From JBDTOX01 sp039933015 (GTDB lineage: Bacteria; Pseudomonadota; Gammaproteobacteria; Burkholderiales; Methylophilaceae), in assembly GCA_039933015.1 (NCBI GenBank), contig JBDTOX010000012.1, positions 1 through 55,427 on the forward strand: a stretch of 55,427 nt of DNA, written 5' to 3'. Position numbers and translations under genes: made by a program. Numbering within the stretch: the first letter of the stretch is position 1; each line of letters begins with the position of its first letter. Shown piece by piece: positions 37,991 to 47,554 of the stretch. The notes under the pieces were generated by a model, which saw only the letters and a list, made by a program, of their open reading frames with translations, was not told the DNA's origin and searched no databases.

Positions 37991-38171
37991 TGCTGACCGT
38001 TACCAATTCAAGAAGAAATGCATTTAATGCTAGCCCTCGGATAGCGTAGTCGAATATTACAGATTTATTTAAGCTTCAGGGCAGCCTCTATTGCCATGAG
38101 CCATGCAACCTCCGCTACAGGTTGCCGAAGAACTGCGAGCAAGATGAAGGCCAGCTTGATTGGACAGGGTG
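37991..38171. other. Intergenic, nothing recognised
   Basis: First part of the 442-bp gap between the phosphoglycerol-transferase start and the glmS stop. I see no gene, RNA or terminator here; the rest of the gap holds the broken frame described at 38172-38446. Confidence 0.5.
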
Positions 38172-38446
38172 ATGAAAAAGATGGAGCTTATACAGCGCCT
38201 TGATCGGAATTAACTCCAGGCCTGAATGATCGTGTACCTTTCGTTGCACTATTAGTCGCTTTCGCCGCCATGGTGTTAATTGTGCTCCCGACACTGTCCT
38301 CAGCATCCGCGGTCTGGAAATGGCCGCTTATAGTTCTTATCGGTTGCCTCCCCAAGCTTCTGGCTCAAAAAAGCTTGGGGAGGGTAATCAGGCTTAAGAA
38401 TTTACAAACAATTACCGATAGGCTGCAGGAGATTATTCCACAGTAA
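38172..38446 (+). pseudogene. Possible frameshifted small membrane protein
   Basis: ATG at 38172 gives MKKMELIQRLDRN then a stop. In the next frame 38204-38446 is open and protein-like: ELTPGLNDRVPF, then two hydrophobic segments (VALLVAFAAMVLIVLP and WPLIVLIGCLP) and a basic/amphipathic tail (LKNLQTITDRLQEIIPQ). A single-base change near 38205 would join them into ~88 residues. Without it, a 58-residue product could start at ATG 38270. It overlaps the 3' end of glmS (opposite strand) by 14 bp. A 13-bp perfect inverted repeat (38347-38359 with 38371-38383) lies inside it. No family is recognised; this could also be a sequencing error or chance. Confidence 0.4.
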
Positions 38447-40265
38447 CTGATTTGGCCAGGTTGCGCGGCTTATCGACGTCGGTACCCTTCAATAAAGCTG
38501 TGTGATACGCCAGCAACTGTACCGGAATGGTATGTAAAATAGGGGAGAGCACACCGACATGACGCGGGGTGCGTATCACATGTACGCCCTCACTGGCAGA
38601 AAAGTGACTATCCAGATCAGCAAATACAAATAGCTCACCGCCACGCGCACTCACTTCCTGCATATTCGATTTAACCTTTTCCAGCAGGGCGTCATTAGGT
38701 GCAATCACGACTACAGGCATGTCCTTATCAACCAATGCCAGTGGCCCATGCTTCAGTTCACCCGCCGGATATGCTTCAGCGTGGATATAGGAAATTTCCT
38801 TGAGCTTAAGGGCACCCTCCAACGCGATCGGATAGTGCATGCCGCGTCCGAGAAAGAGCGCATGTTGCTTGGTGGCAAAAGCTTGTGCCCATTCGCGGAT
38901 TTGCGGCTCCAGATTCAATGCATGCTGCACGCTGCCTGGTAAATATCGCAGCGCGTCCAGATACCCACGCACTTGGTCAGGAGTCAATAAGCCGCGCTGA
39001 TTGGCCAGGCTCGCCGCCAGCGTAAATAAAGCCACCAGTTGCGTGGTGAAGGCTTTGGTTGAAGCAACGCCGATTTCTGCACCTGCGCGCGTGTAGAAGA
39101 TGAGCCGAGAAGCGCGTGGAATAGCGCTTTCCTGTACATTACATATCGCCAGAGTGAGTTCTTGCCCAAGCGACTTGGCGTGCTTGAGGGCTTCCATGGT
39201 ATCCAGCGTTTCGCCGGACTGAGAAATTGTCACAATCAGCTGCTTGGGATTGGGTACTGAGTCGCGATAGCGGTACTCACTTGCAATTTCAACGGAGGTA
39301 GGTAATTTTGCCAAGCTCTCCAGCCAGTATTTGGCGGTGAGACCGGCATAATAACTGGTACCTGCAGCAAGTATGAGGATGCTATCGATCTGGCTAAAAA
39401 CTTCGGCAGCGCCTATACCAAACAGCGCAGGCGAAAAGCTGGCATCGTCCATCACCGCTTCTATGGTGTCAGTCAGGGCACGTGGCTGCTCGTGAATTTC
39501 CTTTTGCATGAAATGGGTGTAAGGGCCTAGCTCCATGGATGCTAAAGACACATCACTCAGATGGATCGTGCGCTCGATTTTTTTGCCCTCGCGGTCAAAT
39601 ATCGTTACGCCTTCACGGCGAATCTCGGCAACATCGCCATCTTCGAGATAAATCACGCGACGCGTGACAGACAGCACTGCAGAAACATCTGAGGCAATGA
39701 AATTTTCACCCTGGCCCAACCCTATCAATAGCGGGCAACCCTGCCGAGCACAAACCATGGTATCGGGCGAGAGTATGGACACCACACTAATGGCGAATGC
39801 CCCGGTTAGTTCAGCGACCGCTTTTTGCGTAGCCGCCAGCAGCGCATTGCCTTGCGTATGGTAGTAATGAATTAAATGCGCGATGACTTCAGTATCAGTC
39901 TGCGACTCAAACACATAACCCAGGCTTTGTAAGCGGCTACGCTGTTCATCATGGTTTTCAATAATGCCGTTATGCACCACAGCGATTTCACCGCGTGACA
40001 CATGCGGGTGAGCATTTGATTCTGTCACGCCGCCATGTGTTGCCCATCGCGTATGGCCGATGCCAACCAGGCCGGTGAGGTGTTCGGCATTGGCCTTGTG
40101 CTGCATTTCCGCCACACGACCTACAGCACGCACGCGCTTGATGGCAGCACCATCAAGTACTGCGACACCGGCAGAGTCATAACCACGATATTCCAGCCTG
40201 CTCAGGCCTTCTATCAAAACCGGGACAATATTTCTCGAACCTACCGCGCCAACAATACCGCACAT
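38433..40265 (-). CDS. glmS: Glutamine-fructose-6-phosphate aminotransferase
   Basis: 610 residues. The N-terminal class II glutaminase begins MCGIVGAVG, with Cys2 as the nucleophile after Met removal; HTRWATHG and HNGIIENH are its conserved loops. Two SIS isomerase domains follow (GTSYYAG, SQSGETLDTMEAL, GRGMHYPIALEGALKLKEISYIHAEA) and the C-terminal DKPRNLAKSVTVE is invariant. It makes glucosamine-6-phosphate, the first committed step to UDP-GlcNAc. It lies 17 bp downstream of glmU, so the two are co-transcribed. Confidence 0.98.
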   Translation of the reverse strand: MCGIVGAVGSRNIVPVLIEGLSRLEYRGYDSAGVAVLDGAAIKRVRAVGRVAEMQHKANAEHLTGLVGIGHTRWATHGGVTESNAHPHVSRGEIAVVHNGIIENHDEQRSRLQSLGYVFESQTDTEVIAHLIHYYHTQGNALLAATQKAVAELTGAFAISVVSILSPDTMVCARQGCPLLIGLGQGENFIASDVSAVLSVTRRVIYLEDGDVAEIRREGVTIFDREGKKIERTIHLSDVSLASMELGPYTHFMQKEIHEQPRALTDTIEAVMDDASFSPALFGIGAAEVFSQIDSILILAAGTSYYAGLTAKYWLESLAKLPTSVEIASEYRYRDSVPNPKQLIVTISQSGETLDTMEALKHAKSLGQELTLAICNVQESAIPRASRLIFYTRAGAEIGVASTKAFTTQLVALFTLAASLANQRGLLTPDQVRGYLDALRYLPGSVQHALNLEPQIREWAQAFATKQHALFLGRGMHYPIALEGALKLKEISYIHAEAYPAGELKHGPLALVDKDMPVVVIAPNDALLEKVKSNMQEVSARGGELFVFADLDSHFSASEGVHVIRTPRHVGVLSPILHTIPVQLLAYHTALLKGTDVDKPRNLAKSVTVE

Positions 40266-40282
40266 ATTATTTCTTCACTTTT

Positions 40283-41659
40283 TCAGGTTTTCGATGAGTT
40301 TTTCTGTGGCCGCTTCCAGCCTGCTATGGATGTCTGCCGACTACGAGAAATAGTCAGTTGGTTGTCAGGCGCGTCTTTGGTGATGGTGGAGCCAGCAGCA
40401 ATTGTAGCGCCTTCACCTATAGTCACCGGAGCGACCAATTGCGTATCGGAGCCTATAAAAGCATTATCACCTATCACTGTACGGTACTTATGCGCACCAT
40501 CGTAATTGCAGGTAATCGTCCCTGCACCAATATTGACGCGCTTACCCACGGTACTATCGCCAACGTAGCTCAGATGATTGATCTTACTGCCCACATCCAC
40601 CTGGCTGTTCTTGATCTCGACAAAATTGCCAATGTGCGTATCCATGCTCAACTCGGTACCTGGACGCAGTCGCGCATAGGGCCCGATACGGCAATCGTTA
40701 GCGACTTTGACTTGCTCCATATGACTATAGGGAGCAATTACCGTACCAGCGCCGATGGTCGTGTCCTTGATGACACAATAGGCGCCAATTTTTACGCCTG
40801 CTGCCAGCGTCACCTTGCCTTCAAAAATACAGCCTATATCAATCTCAACATCGCAGCCAACCTCTAATTCGCCACGCACATCTATTCTAAACGGATCATG
40901 CAGAGTCGCACCGGCCTGCATCAGGCGCGTGGCTTGCCGCAGCTGATAAATACGCTCCAAGCCTGCCAAATCCTGCTTGGAATTAACTCCCGCAACCTGC
41001 GATTCATCTGCTGTGATTTCTGTTGCCACGGTGACGCCATCCTGCACGGCCATTGCCACAATATCGGTTAAATAGTACTCGCCTTGACTGTTGTTGTTGG
41101 TCAAACGTTGCAGCCAGCCTGCGAGGTAGGCGTTACTAACAGCTATGATGCCGGTATTCACCTCATTAATTTCGCGTTGTTGCGCACTGGCGTCTTTGTG
41201 CTCAACGATTGCAAGCACCCTGCCTGTGCCATCTCGGCTGATACGGCCATAGCCATTAGGGTCTGTCTTTTTTACGGTCATCAATGTGAGTTGCTGGGTT
41301 TGTTGTAGCAACTGTTTGCAACTATCGGCATTCACTAATGGCACATCGCCCAACAAAATCAGCGTAGTTGCATCCTGATCCAGATGGCGCATTGCCTGCT
41401 GCACCGCATGTCCGGTCCCTAGCTGTTCGGCCTGCTTTACCCATGTAATCTCCTCTTGGCCAAACGCTTCTGGTACTGCCTCGCCACCGTAGCCATAAAC
41501 AACCACAATCTTTTCCGGATTTAGTTGCTGTGCAGATGTAATCACATGCTGCAAAAGGGGTTTGCCTGCCAGCTTATGCAAGACTTTGGGTTTTTGCGAA
41601 TTCATGCGCGTGCCCTTGCCTGCAGCAAGAATGACGATGTTAAGTTTATTGGTATGCAT
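40283..41659 (-). CDS. glmU: Bifunctional GlmU uridyltransferase/acetyltransferase
   Basis: 458 residues. The N-terminal pyrophosphorylase domain has LAAGKGTRMNSQKPKVLHKLAGKPLL and the uridyl-binding GTGHAVQQA. The C-terminal left-handed beta-helix has hexapeptide repeats (e.g. IGAGTVIAPYSHM) and ends in the acetyltransferase site around INHLSYVGDSTVG and GAGTITCNYDG. It acetylates GlcN-1-P and then makes UDP-GlcNAc for peptidoglycan and LPS. First gene of glmU-glmS; the atpC terminator at 42007-42033 separates it from the atp operon. Confidence 0.98.
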   Translation of the reverse strand: MHTNKLNIVILAAGKGTRMNSQKPKVLHKLAGKPLLQHVITSAQQLNPEKIVVVYGYGGEAVPEAFGQEEITWVKQAEQLGTGHAVQQAMRHLDQDATTLILLGDVPLVNADSCKQLLQQTQQLTLMTVKKTDPNGYGRISRDGTGRVLAIVEHKDASAQQREINEVNTGIIAVSNAYLAGWLQRLTNNNSQGEYYLTDIVAMAVQDGVTVATEITADESQVAGVNSKQDLAGLERIYQLRQATRLMQAGATLHDPFRIDVRGELEVGCDVEIDIGCIFEGKVTLAAGVKIGAYCVIKDTTIGAGTVIAPYSHMEQVKVANDCRIGPYARLRPGTELSMDTHIGNFVEIKNSQVDVGSKINHLSYVGDSTVGKRVNIGAGTITCNYDGAHKYRTVIGDNAFIGSDTQLVAPVTIGEGATIAAGSTITKDAPDNQLTISRSRQTSIAGWKRPQKNSSKT

Positions 41660-42006
41660 AGCTTATGTGTGCCAAGTAAAAGCAAATCAGTAGTGATGTA
41701 TTAATCGCGATTTTAACGGGTTTTCGTAATGACTGCTCCTTTTTGCACATCCTGCTTAGCTTGCCTTGGAGAAGATGCAAGGGTCTATTTGTCAATGGGT
41801 CGCTCACATTGCGCCTTAGACAGTACCATTGCGCAGCTTAGGAGCGCTGTGCGTGTATGGAGGGTAGGTGGAAAGCGCGTTTTATGGGTGGTTATGGAGG
41901 CAGCAAGGCTTGCTGTGTGCGGATTATGCGCTATAGCAGATATATTCCACGATGAAGCCATGTTCTGGCTCTCCTGCTTACTCAACCACCACAGATAAAT
42001 AGCAAG
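41660..42006. other. Intergenic region upstream of glmU
   Basis: About 350 bp between the atpC terminator and glmU. Open frames of 86-89 codons exist on both strands, but they lie over each other, have no ribosome binding site and look non-protein-like, so I do not call them. Presumably it carries the glmU promoter; I see no convincing -35/-10 pair. Confidence 0.5.
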
Positions 42007-42033
42007 AAAAAAGGCAGCCACTGGGCTGCCTTT
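42007..42033 (-). terminator. Rho-independent terminator of the atp operon
   Basis: AAAGGCAGCC (42010-42019) and GGCTGCCTTT (42024-42033) form a perfect 10-bp stem with a 4-nt loop. On the minus strand the run of T at its end stretches to six bases. It lies 32 bp past atpC. Confidence 0.93.
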
Positions 42034-42064
42034 AATTAAGAGCAATTACTTTGGTTACTATCGG

Positions 42065-42490
42065 CTAGTGGGTCTTTTTGCGCATTTGCTCAATTGCCTG
42101 CAATTGTGCAACAGCTTCTGCCAGCTCAGCCTGAGCAAGAGCATAATCCACAGCAGATTTATTATTCCGCATCGCTTCTTCTGCGGCACGCTTGGCTTCC
42201 TCAGCTTGCGCCTGGTCAAGGTCAGCACCGCGAATCGCCGTATCCGCCAGCACGGTAATCACACCGGGCTGCACTTCAAGGATGCCGCCAGAGACAAAAA
42301 TCAGCGTATCTTCAGCCTGGTCAGGCACCCTGATCTGCAAGGTGCCGGGCTTGATTGTAGTGATCATAGGCGCGTGACGTGGATAAATGCCGACTTCACC
42401 CATTATTGCCGGGGCAACGACGAATTCAGCTAACCCGGAAAAAATGGATTCTTCAGCACTTACCACATCGATATGTATAGTCATTGCCAT
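42065..42490 (-). CDS. atpC: F1Fo ATP synthase epsilon subunit
   Basis: 141 residues. The N-terminal beta-sandwich (HIDVVSAEESIFSGLAEFVVAPAIMGEVGIYPRHAPMIT) and the C-terminal two-helix coil (AEEAKRAAEEAMRNNKS ...) are both present, so it should contact the rotor and can inhibit ATP hydrolysis. The first ATG is at 42490 and a second in frame is at 42484. It is the last gene of the atp operon, followed by a strong terminator. Confidence 0.97.
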   Translation of the reverse strand: MAMTIHIDVVSAEESIFSGLAEFVVAPAIMGEVGIYPRHAPMITTIKPGTLQIRVPDQAEDTLIFVSGGILEVQPGVITVLADTAIRGADLDQAQAEEAKRAAEEAMRNNKSAVDYALAQAELAEAVAQLQAIEQMRKKTH

Positions 42491-42511
42491 AGTCTAGTCG
42501 CTTTTTCCGCC

Positions 42512-43930
42512 TTAGTTAAGGGTTTTGGCCTTCTCTACGGCTTCTTCAATGCCACCGACCATGTAGAACGCTTGTTCCGGCAGGTGATCATATTCGCCAG
42601 CCACGATGGCCTTGAAGCCCTTGATGGTTTCTTTCAGCGTCACATATTTGCCTGGCGAACCAGTGAATACTTCAGCGACGTGGAAAGGTTGCGACAGGAA
42701 GCGCTGAATCTTACGGGCACGACCTACAATCAGCTTATCTTCCGGAGAGAGTTCGTCCATACCCAGAATCGCGATAATGTCGCGCAGTTCCTTGTAGCGT
42801 TGCAAGGTAGACTGTACAGAACGCGCTACAGCATAGTGTTCCTCACCCACGATCAGCGGATCAAGTTGCCGTGAAGATGAATCCAGTGGATCCACAGCCG
42901 GGTAAATACCCAAGGACGCAATATCACGCGACAGCACTACGGTTGAATCCAAGTGCTGGAAAGTGGTAGCAGGGGATGGGTCAGTCAAGTCATCCGCAGG
43001 TACGTAAACGGCCTGGATCGAAGTAATCGAACCCACCTTGGTGGAGGTAATACGCTCCTGCAAGCGGCCCATTTCATCCGCCAGCGTAGGTTGATAGCCC
43101 ACGGCAGAAGGCATACGGCCCAACAGTGCGGATACTTCGGTGCCTGCCAGGGTGTAACGATAAATGTTATCCACGAAGAACAGAATATCACGGCCTTCAT
43201 CACGGAATTTCTCAGCCATGGTTAGACCAGAAAGCGCTACACGCAAACGGTTGCCTGGTGGCTCGTTCATCTGTCCGAATACCATCGCCACTTTGGACTC
43301 AGCCATGTTTTCCAGATTGATAACGCCGGCTTCGGCCATTTCGTGATAGAAGTCGTTACCTTCACGGGTACGCTCGCCCACACCTGCAAACACCGATAAA
43401 CCTGCGTGCTGCTTGGCGATGTTATTGATCAGTTCCAGCATGTTCACGGTCTTGCCTACACCTGCGCCGCCGAACAGACCGACCTTACCACCCTTGGCGA
43501 ACGGGCATACCAAGTCAATCACCTTGATGCCGGTTTCCAGCAGGTCAACAGAAGGCGAGAGCTCTTCGAAAGTGGGCGCCTTTTGGTGAATCGAGCGGCG
43601 CTCATCACATTCAATCGGACCGGCATCGTCAATGGGGCGGCCCAGCACATCCATAATCCGGCCCAATGTGCCATTACCGACCGGCACAGTAATCTGACCG
43701 CCAGTAGATTTGAATTTCATGCCACGGCTTAAGCCATCGCTGGAGCCCATGGCAATGGTGCGCACGATGCCGTCACCCAATTGCTGCTGCACTTCCAGGG
43801 TCAACCCAGCTTCAGCTGTAGAGCCCACTTCATCCAGCAGCAGTGCATCATATACTTTAGGCATTTGGTCACGTGGAAACTCAACGTCGACTACCGCGCC
43901 AATACATTGAACTACTTTACCTGTACTCAT
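42512..43930 (-). CDS. atpD: F1Fo ATP synthase beta subunit
   Basis: 472 residues. This is the catalytic subunit of F1. Walker A is GGAGVGKT, the catalytic-site GERTREGNDFYHEM and the DELSEED-loop equivalent DELSPEDK are all present. The frame opens at TTG 43948, but the ATG at 43930 (MSTGKVVQ) has AAGGA seven bases upstream and is the start. It follows atpG by 85 bp. Confidence 0.98.
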   Translation of the reverse strand: MSTGKVVQCIGAVVDVEFPRDQMPKVYDALLLDEVGSTAEAGLTLEVQQQLGDGIVRTIAMGSSDGLSRGMKFKSTGGQITVPVGNGTLGRIMDVLGRPIDDAGPIECDERRSIHQKAPTFEELSPSVDLLETGIKVIDLVCPFAKGGKVGLFGGAGVGKTVNMLELINNIAKQHAGLSVFAGVGERTREGNDFYHEMAEAGVINLENMAESKVAMVFGQMNEPPGNRLRVALSGLTMAEKFRDEGRDILFFVDNIYRYTLAGTEVSALLGRMPSAVGYQPTLADEMGRLQERITSTKVGSITSIQAVYVPADDLTDPSPATTFQHLDSTVVLSRDIASLGIYPAVDPLDSSSRQLDPLIVGEEHYAVARSVQSTLQRYKELRDIIAILGMDELSPEDKLIVGRARKIQRFLSQPFHVAEVFTGSPGKYVTLKETIKGFKAIVAGEYDHLPEQAFYMVGGIEEAVEKAKTLN

Positions 43931-44015
43931 TATAAATTCCTTATCCAAACTTGATTCGCTGAAGCAGGTTTAATTAACACCCTGATTAGTTAGAACTTAT
44001 TCGCCTGCTGCCAAC

Positions 44016-44882
44016 TTAAGTAACAGCGGCCGCGCCACCAACAATTTCAGAAATTTCCTTGGTAATTGCAGCCTGACGTGCCTTGTTGTAAACCAGCTTA
44101 AGTTCACCAATCACGTTCTTAGCGTTATCCGAGGCGGACTTCATGGCTACCATGCGCGCGCTTTGCTCGGATGCCATGTTCTCAGCCACCGCATGGTAAA
44201 TCAGTGATTCGATATAGCGTGTCATTAGGTAATCAATCACTGATTTTGCCTCAGGCTCATAGATGTAATCCCAATGGCCTGTTGCGCTACCCAGTTGCTC
44301 TCCAGACAGAGGAAGCAACTGTTCAAGCACAGGCTCCTGCTTCATGGTATTGATAAAACGAGTAAAGCAAATAAACAGCTGATCAATTTCACCGGCGATG
44401 TAGGCATCCAGCATCACCTTGATGGGGCCTATCAGCTTGTCCATGTGCGGTGCATCGCCCAAACCGGTGATGTGCGATTTAACGTTGCCGCCTACGCGGT
44501 TCATGAAACTGAAGCCCTTGTTACCGATCGCGCTCACCGCAACACCCAGGTTATTGCCTTCCCAGGCTTTCATCTGGTTCAGCGACAAGCGCAGTACGTT
44601 GGTATTCAGACCACCGCAAAGACCCTTATCTGAGCTGACGACGATAAGGCCTACATTAGCCACCTTCTCACGCTTGATCAGGAATGGGTGCTTGTACTCA
44701 GGGTGCGCTTGGGAAAGGTGAGCTGCTACATTGCGGATTTTGTCCGCGTAAGGACGTGCCGCACGCATCCGGTCTTGCGCTTTGCGCATTTTGGATGCGG
44801 CTACCATTTCCATCGCCTTGGTGATCTTGCTCGTATTTTCTACGCTCTTGATCTTGGTACGTATTTCCTTGCTACTGGCCAT
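44016..44882 (-). CDS. atpG: F1Fo ATP synthase gamma subunit
   Basis: 288 residues, the central rotor shaft. The N-terminal coil (EIRTKIKSVENTSKITKAMEMVAASKMRKAQ) and the C-terminal coil (RMVAMKSASDNAKNVIGELKLVYNKARQAAITKEISEIVGGAAA) that together enter the alpha3beta3 hexamer are intact. It lies 27 bp after atpA in the operon. Confidence 0.98.
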   Translation of the reverse strand: MASSKEIRTKIKSVENTSKITKAMEMVAASKMRKAQDRMRAARPYADKIRNVAAHLSQAHPEYKHPFLIKREKVANVGLIVVSSDKGLCGGLNTNVLRLSLNQMKAWEGNNLGVAVSAIGNKGFSFMNRVGGNVKSHITGLGDAPHMDKLIGPIKVMLDAYIAGEIDQLFICFTRFINTMKQEPVLEQLLPLSGEQLGSATGHWDYIYEPEAKSVIDYLMTRYIESLIYHAVAENMASEQSARMVAMKSASDNAKNVIGELKLVYNKARQAAITKEISEIVGGAAAVT

Positions 44883-44909
44883 TTTCTAGTCTGCCTGTCT
44901 TATTTAATG

Positions 44910-46451
44910 CTAATAAGCATTAGTAGCTTTGAAGTCCTGAATTGCCGCTTCCATAGCCTTCTCATCGTCACCGCCAAGATCTTTGCTGGCTTCGATCTTA
45001 TCCAGCAAACTCTTGTACTTGGATTTGATGAAAGAGTGCAGGGCAGATTCAAATGCCAAGGCCTTAGCGACTGGCACGTCATCCAGATAGCCCTTGTTGG
45101 CAGCCAACAAAGTCACGGCCATGTCAGAAACGCTCAATGGTGCGTACTGCGCCTGCTTCATGAGTTCCGTGTACATACGGCCGCGGTCCAATTGTTTGCG
45201 GGTGGTTTCATCAAGATCTGATGCGAACTGTGCAAATGCAGCCAATTCGCGATACTGAGCTAGTGCCAGACGCACGCCGCCGCCCAGTTTTTTGATGACT
45301 TTGGTTTGTGCCGCGCCACCAACGCGAGACACTGAAATACCAGCGTTAATCGCAGGACGGATACCAGCGTTGAACAAGTCTGTTTCCAGGAAGATCTGAC
45401 CATCGGTAATAGAAATCACGTTGGTCGGTACGAACGCAGATACGTCACCAGCGGCGGTTTCAATCACTGGCAGGGCGGTCAGAGAACCGGTCTTGCCCTT
45501 GACTTCACCATTGGTGAATTTTTCTACGTAATCCTCGTTAACGCGCGCAGCACGCTCGAGCAGACGTGAGTGAATGTAGAACACATCACCTGGGTAAGCT
45601 TCGCGGCCTGGTGGACGGCGCAGCAACAGGGAGATTTGACGGTAAGCAATCGCCTGCTTGGTCAAATCATCATAAACAATCAATGCGTCCTGGCCACGGT
45701 CACGGAAGTATTCACCCATGGTGCAACCGGCGTATGGAGCGAGGAATTGCAACGCTGCGGAATCAGAGGCGGAAGCCGCTACAACGATGGTGTATTCCAT
45801 CGCGCCATGCTCTTCCAGCTTGCGCACCACGTTGGCGATGGTAGAGGCCTTTTGACCAATCGCCACGTAGATACAGGTCATCTGCTGACCCTTTTGATTG
45901 ATGATGGCGTCGACTGCAACAGCGGTCTTACCTGTCTGGCGGTCACCAATAATCAGTTCGCGCTGACCACGGCCAACCGGCACCATGGAGTCAATTGACT
46001 TCAGGCCGGTTTGCACAGGCTGGGAAACTGACTTACGGGCAATAACGCCAGGGGCGATCTTTTCGATCTTGTCGGTCATCTTGGCATTGATCGGGCCCTT
46101 GCCGTCTATCGGCTGACCCAATGCATTGACCACACGTCCAATCAGCTCAGGGCCCACTGGCACTTCCAGAATGCGACCGGTACATTTGCAGGTATCGCCT
46201 TCGGTAATGTGCTCGTAATCGCCCAGTACCACGGCACCTACCGAGTCGCGCTCAAGATTGAGCGCTAGACCGAACGTGTTGCCTGGAAATTCAATCATTT
46301 CACCGGCCATCACATTGGATAGACCGTGTACGCGAACAATGCCATCAGTCACCGAAATAACCGTACCTTGGGTACGCGCTTCGGCACTGATGGAGAAATT
46401 CTCTAACCTGCTTTTAATCAGTTCACTGATTTCTGATGTGGATAACTGCAT
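44910..46451 (-). CDS. atpA: F1Fo ATP synthase alpha subunit
   Basis: 513 residues, the non-catalytic nucleotide-binding subunit of F1. Walker A is GDRQTGKTAVA, and the alpha-specific segments PGREAYPGDVFYIHSRLLERAA and SVSRVGGAAQTKVIKK are present. N-terminus MQLSTSEISELIKSRLENF is typical. Between atpH and atpG, as expected. Confidence 0.98.
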   Translation of the reverse strand: MQLSTSEISELIKSRLENFSISAEARTQGTVISVTDGIVRVHGLSNVMAGEMIEFPGNTFGLALNLERDSVGAVVLGDYEHITEGDTCKCTGRILEVPVGPELIGRVVNALGQPIDGKGPINAKMTDKIEKIAPGVIARKSVSQPVQTGLKSIDSMVPVGRGQRELIIGDRQTGKTAVAVDAIINQKGQQMTCIYVAIGQKASTIANVVRKLEEHGAMEYTIVVAASASDSAALQFLAPYAGCTMGEYFRDRGQDALIVYDDLTKQAIAYRQISLLLRRPPGREAYPGDVFYIHSRLLERAARVNEDYVEKFTNGEVKGKTGSLTALPVIETAAGDVSAFVPTNVISITDGQIFLETDLFNAGIRPAINAGISVSRVGGAAQTKVIKKLGGGVRLALAQYRELAAFAQFASDLDETTRKQLDRGRMYTELMKQAQYAPLSVSDMAVTLLAANKGYLDDVPVAKALAFESALHSFIKSKYKSLLDKIEASKDLGGDDEKAMEAAIQDFKATNAY

Positions 46452-46477
46452 TACTCTGTCTCCTGACCTTTTAGGGC

Positions 46478-47014
46478 CTAACCTTTAAGCGTATAGGCCA
46501 ACTGTTGCAATTGGCCACGGACGGAAGCGTCAATGACCGTGTCGCCGATAACAATTTTGATCCCACCAATAATTTCTGGGTCTACTTTTACACTTGCCTC
46601 GATCTTTTTACCGAACTTGGCTTCCAGCCGTTTCACCAAAGCTTTCACTTCTGCATCAGCGGGCTTGGCAGCGGCTGTAATCTCGGCTTCGAGCACGCCT
46701 TCGTCCAACGCCTTCAGTTCTTCAAACGCCGATGCAATATCCGGCAAAATTGCCAGACGACTATATTCCACCAGCAGTTTGATCAGGTTTACACCTGTCT
46801 GATCCAGCTTGGTCCCGCAAATGGAGAGAAATACACGCTCAAGATCGCTTGCAATTACCTTGGGGTCGTCGATGAAGACTTTCATTTGAGCATCTGCAGC
46901 TACGGCTGCGGCTATGCCCAACATGTCAGACCAACGTGCCAGCGCATTCTTTTCCTTAGCCAAGCGGAATGCCGCTACGGCGTAAGGCCTTGCAATGGTT
47001 ACCGCTTCAGCCAT
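46478..47014 (-). CDS. atpH: F1Fo ATP synthase delta subunit
   Basis: 178 residues. It links F1 to the peripheral stalk at the top of the complex. The N-terminal six-helix bundle starts TIARPYAVAAFRLAKEK, and the C-terminal KIEASVKVDPEIIGGIKIVIGDTVIDASVRGQLQQL is the most conserved part. 19 bp from atpF. Confidence 0.97.
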   Translation of the reverse strand: MAEAVTIARPYAVAAFRLAKEKNALARWSDMLGIAAAVAADAQMKVFIDDPKVIASDLERVFLSICGTKLDQTGVNLIKLLVEYSRLAILPDIASAFEELKALDEGVLEAEITAAAKPADAEVKALVKRLEAKFGKKIEASVKVDPEIIGGIKIVIGDTVIDASVRGQLQQLAYTLKG

Positions 47015-47033
47015 GATGTGCCCCTTATCTTTC

Positions 47034-47504
47034 TTAGAGCTCTTTGGCGATGGTGGTTAACATGTCGGCATGTGCTTTAGCATCGATCTCACGACGCAGA
47101 ATCTTCTCCGCGCCAGCAATGGCCAAAGTAGAAACCTGCTGACGCAGACTTTCTTTGGCACGATTCATCTCTTGATCGATTTCAGCCTTGGCCCCCGCAA
47201 TAATACGGTCACCTTCAGACTTGGCGTTACCCTTGGCTTCTTCAACAATCTCACTGGCACGCTTTTCAGCGTGCACGATGATATCGGAAGCTTTTTCTTT
47301 GGCAGTGCGCAACTCTTGCGATGCTTTTTTAGCAGACAGCTCCAATTCATGCTTGCCACGATCGGCCGCAGCCAAACCGTCAGCAATCTGCTTTTGGCGC
47401 GCTGCAAGAGCCGTCATGATGGGCGGCCACACAAACTTCATGCAGAACCACACGAACATGATGAACATGATCGCCTGGCCTAGAAGGGTTGCATTAATGT
47501 TCAT
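47034..47504 (-). CDS. atpF: F1Fo ATP synthase b subunit
   Basis: 156 residues. One N-terminal TM helix (NATLLGQAIMFIMFVWFCMKFVWPPI) is followed by a long alanine/charged coiled coil that forms the stator dimer. Length matches the homodimer type, not the photosynthetic b/b' pair. Confidence 0.97.
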   Translation of the reverse strand: MNINATLLGQAIMFIMFVWFCMKFVWPPIMTALAARQKQIADGLAAADRGKHELELSAKKASQELRTAKEKASDIIVHAEKRASEIVEEAKGNAKSEGDRIIAGAKAEIDQEMNRAKESLRQQVSTLAIAGAEKILRREIDAKAHADMLTTIAKEL

Positions 47505-47554
47505 GCAAAAACCTTTCCTTGTTTACTTTTCATGTTTACGTGCGTAAGCGACTT

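Noticed and set aside
41729..42045. 86- and 89-codon open frames on both strands upstream of glmU
   Set aside because: They overlap each other, one crosses the atpC terminator, and there is no ribosome binding site or family-like sequence.
43862..43882. GTCACGTGGAAAC inside atpD resembling parS
   Set aside because: It is within a coding region and breaks the palindrome at several positions.
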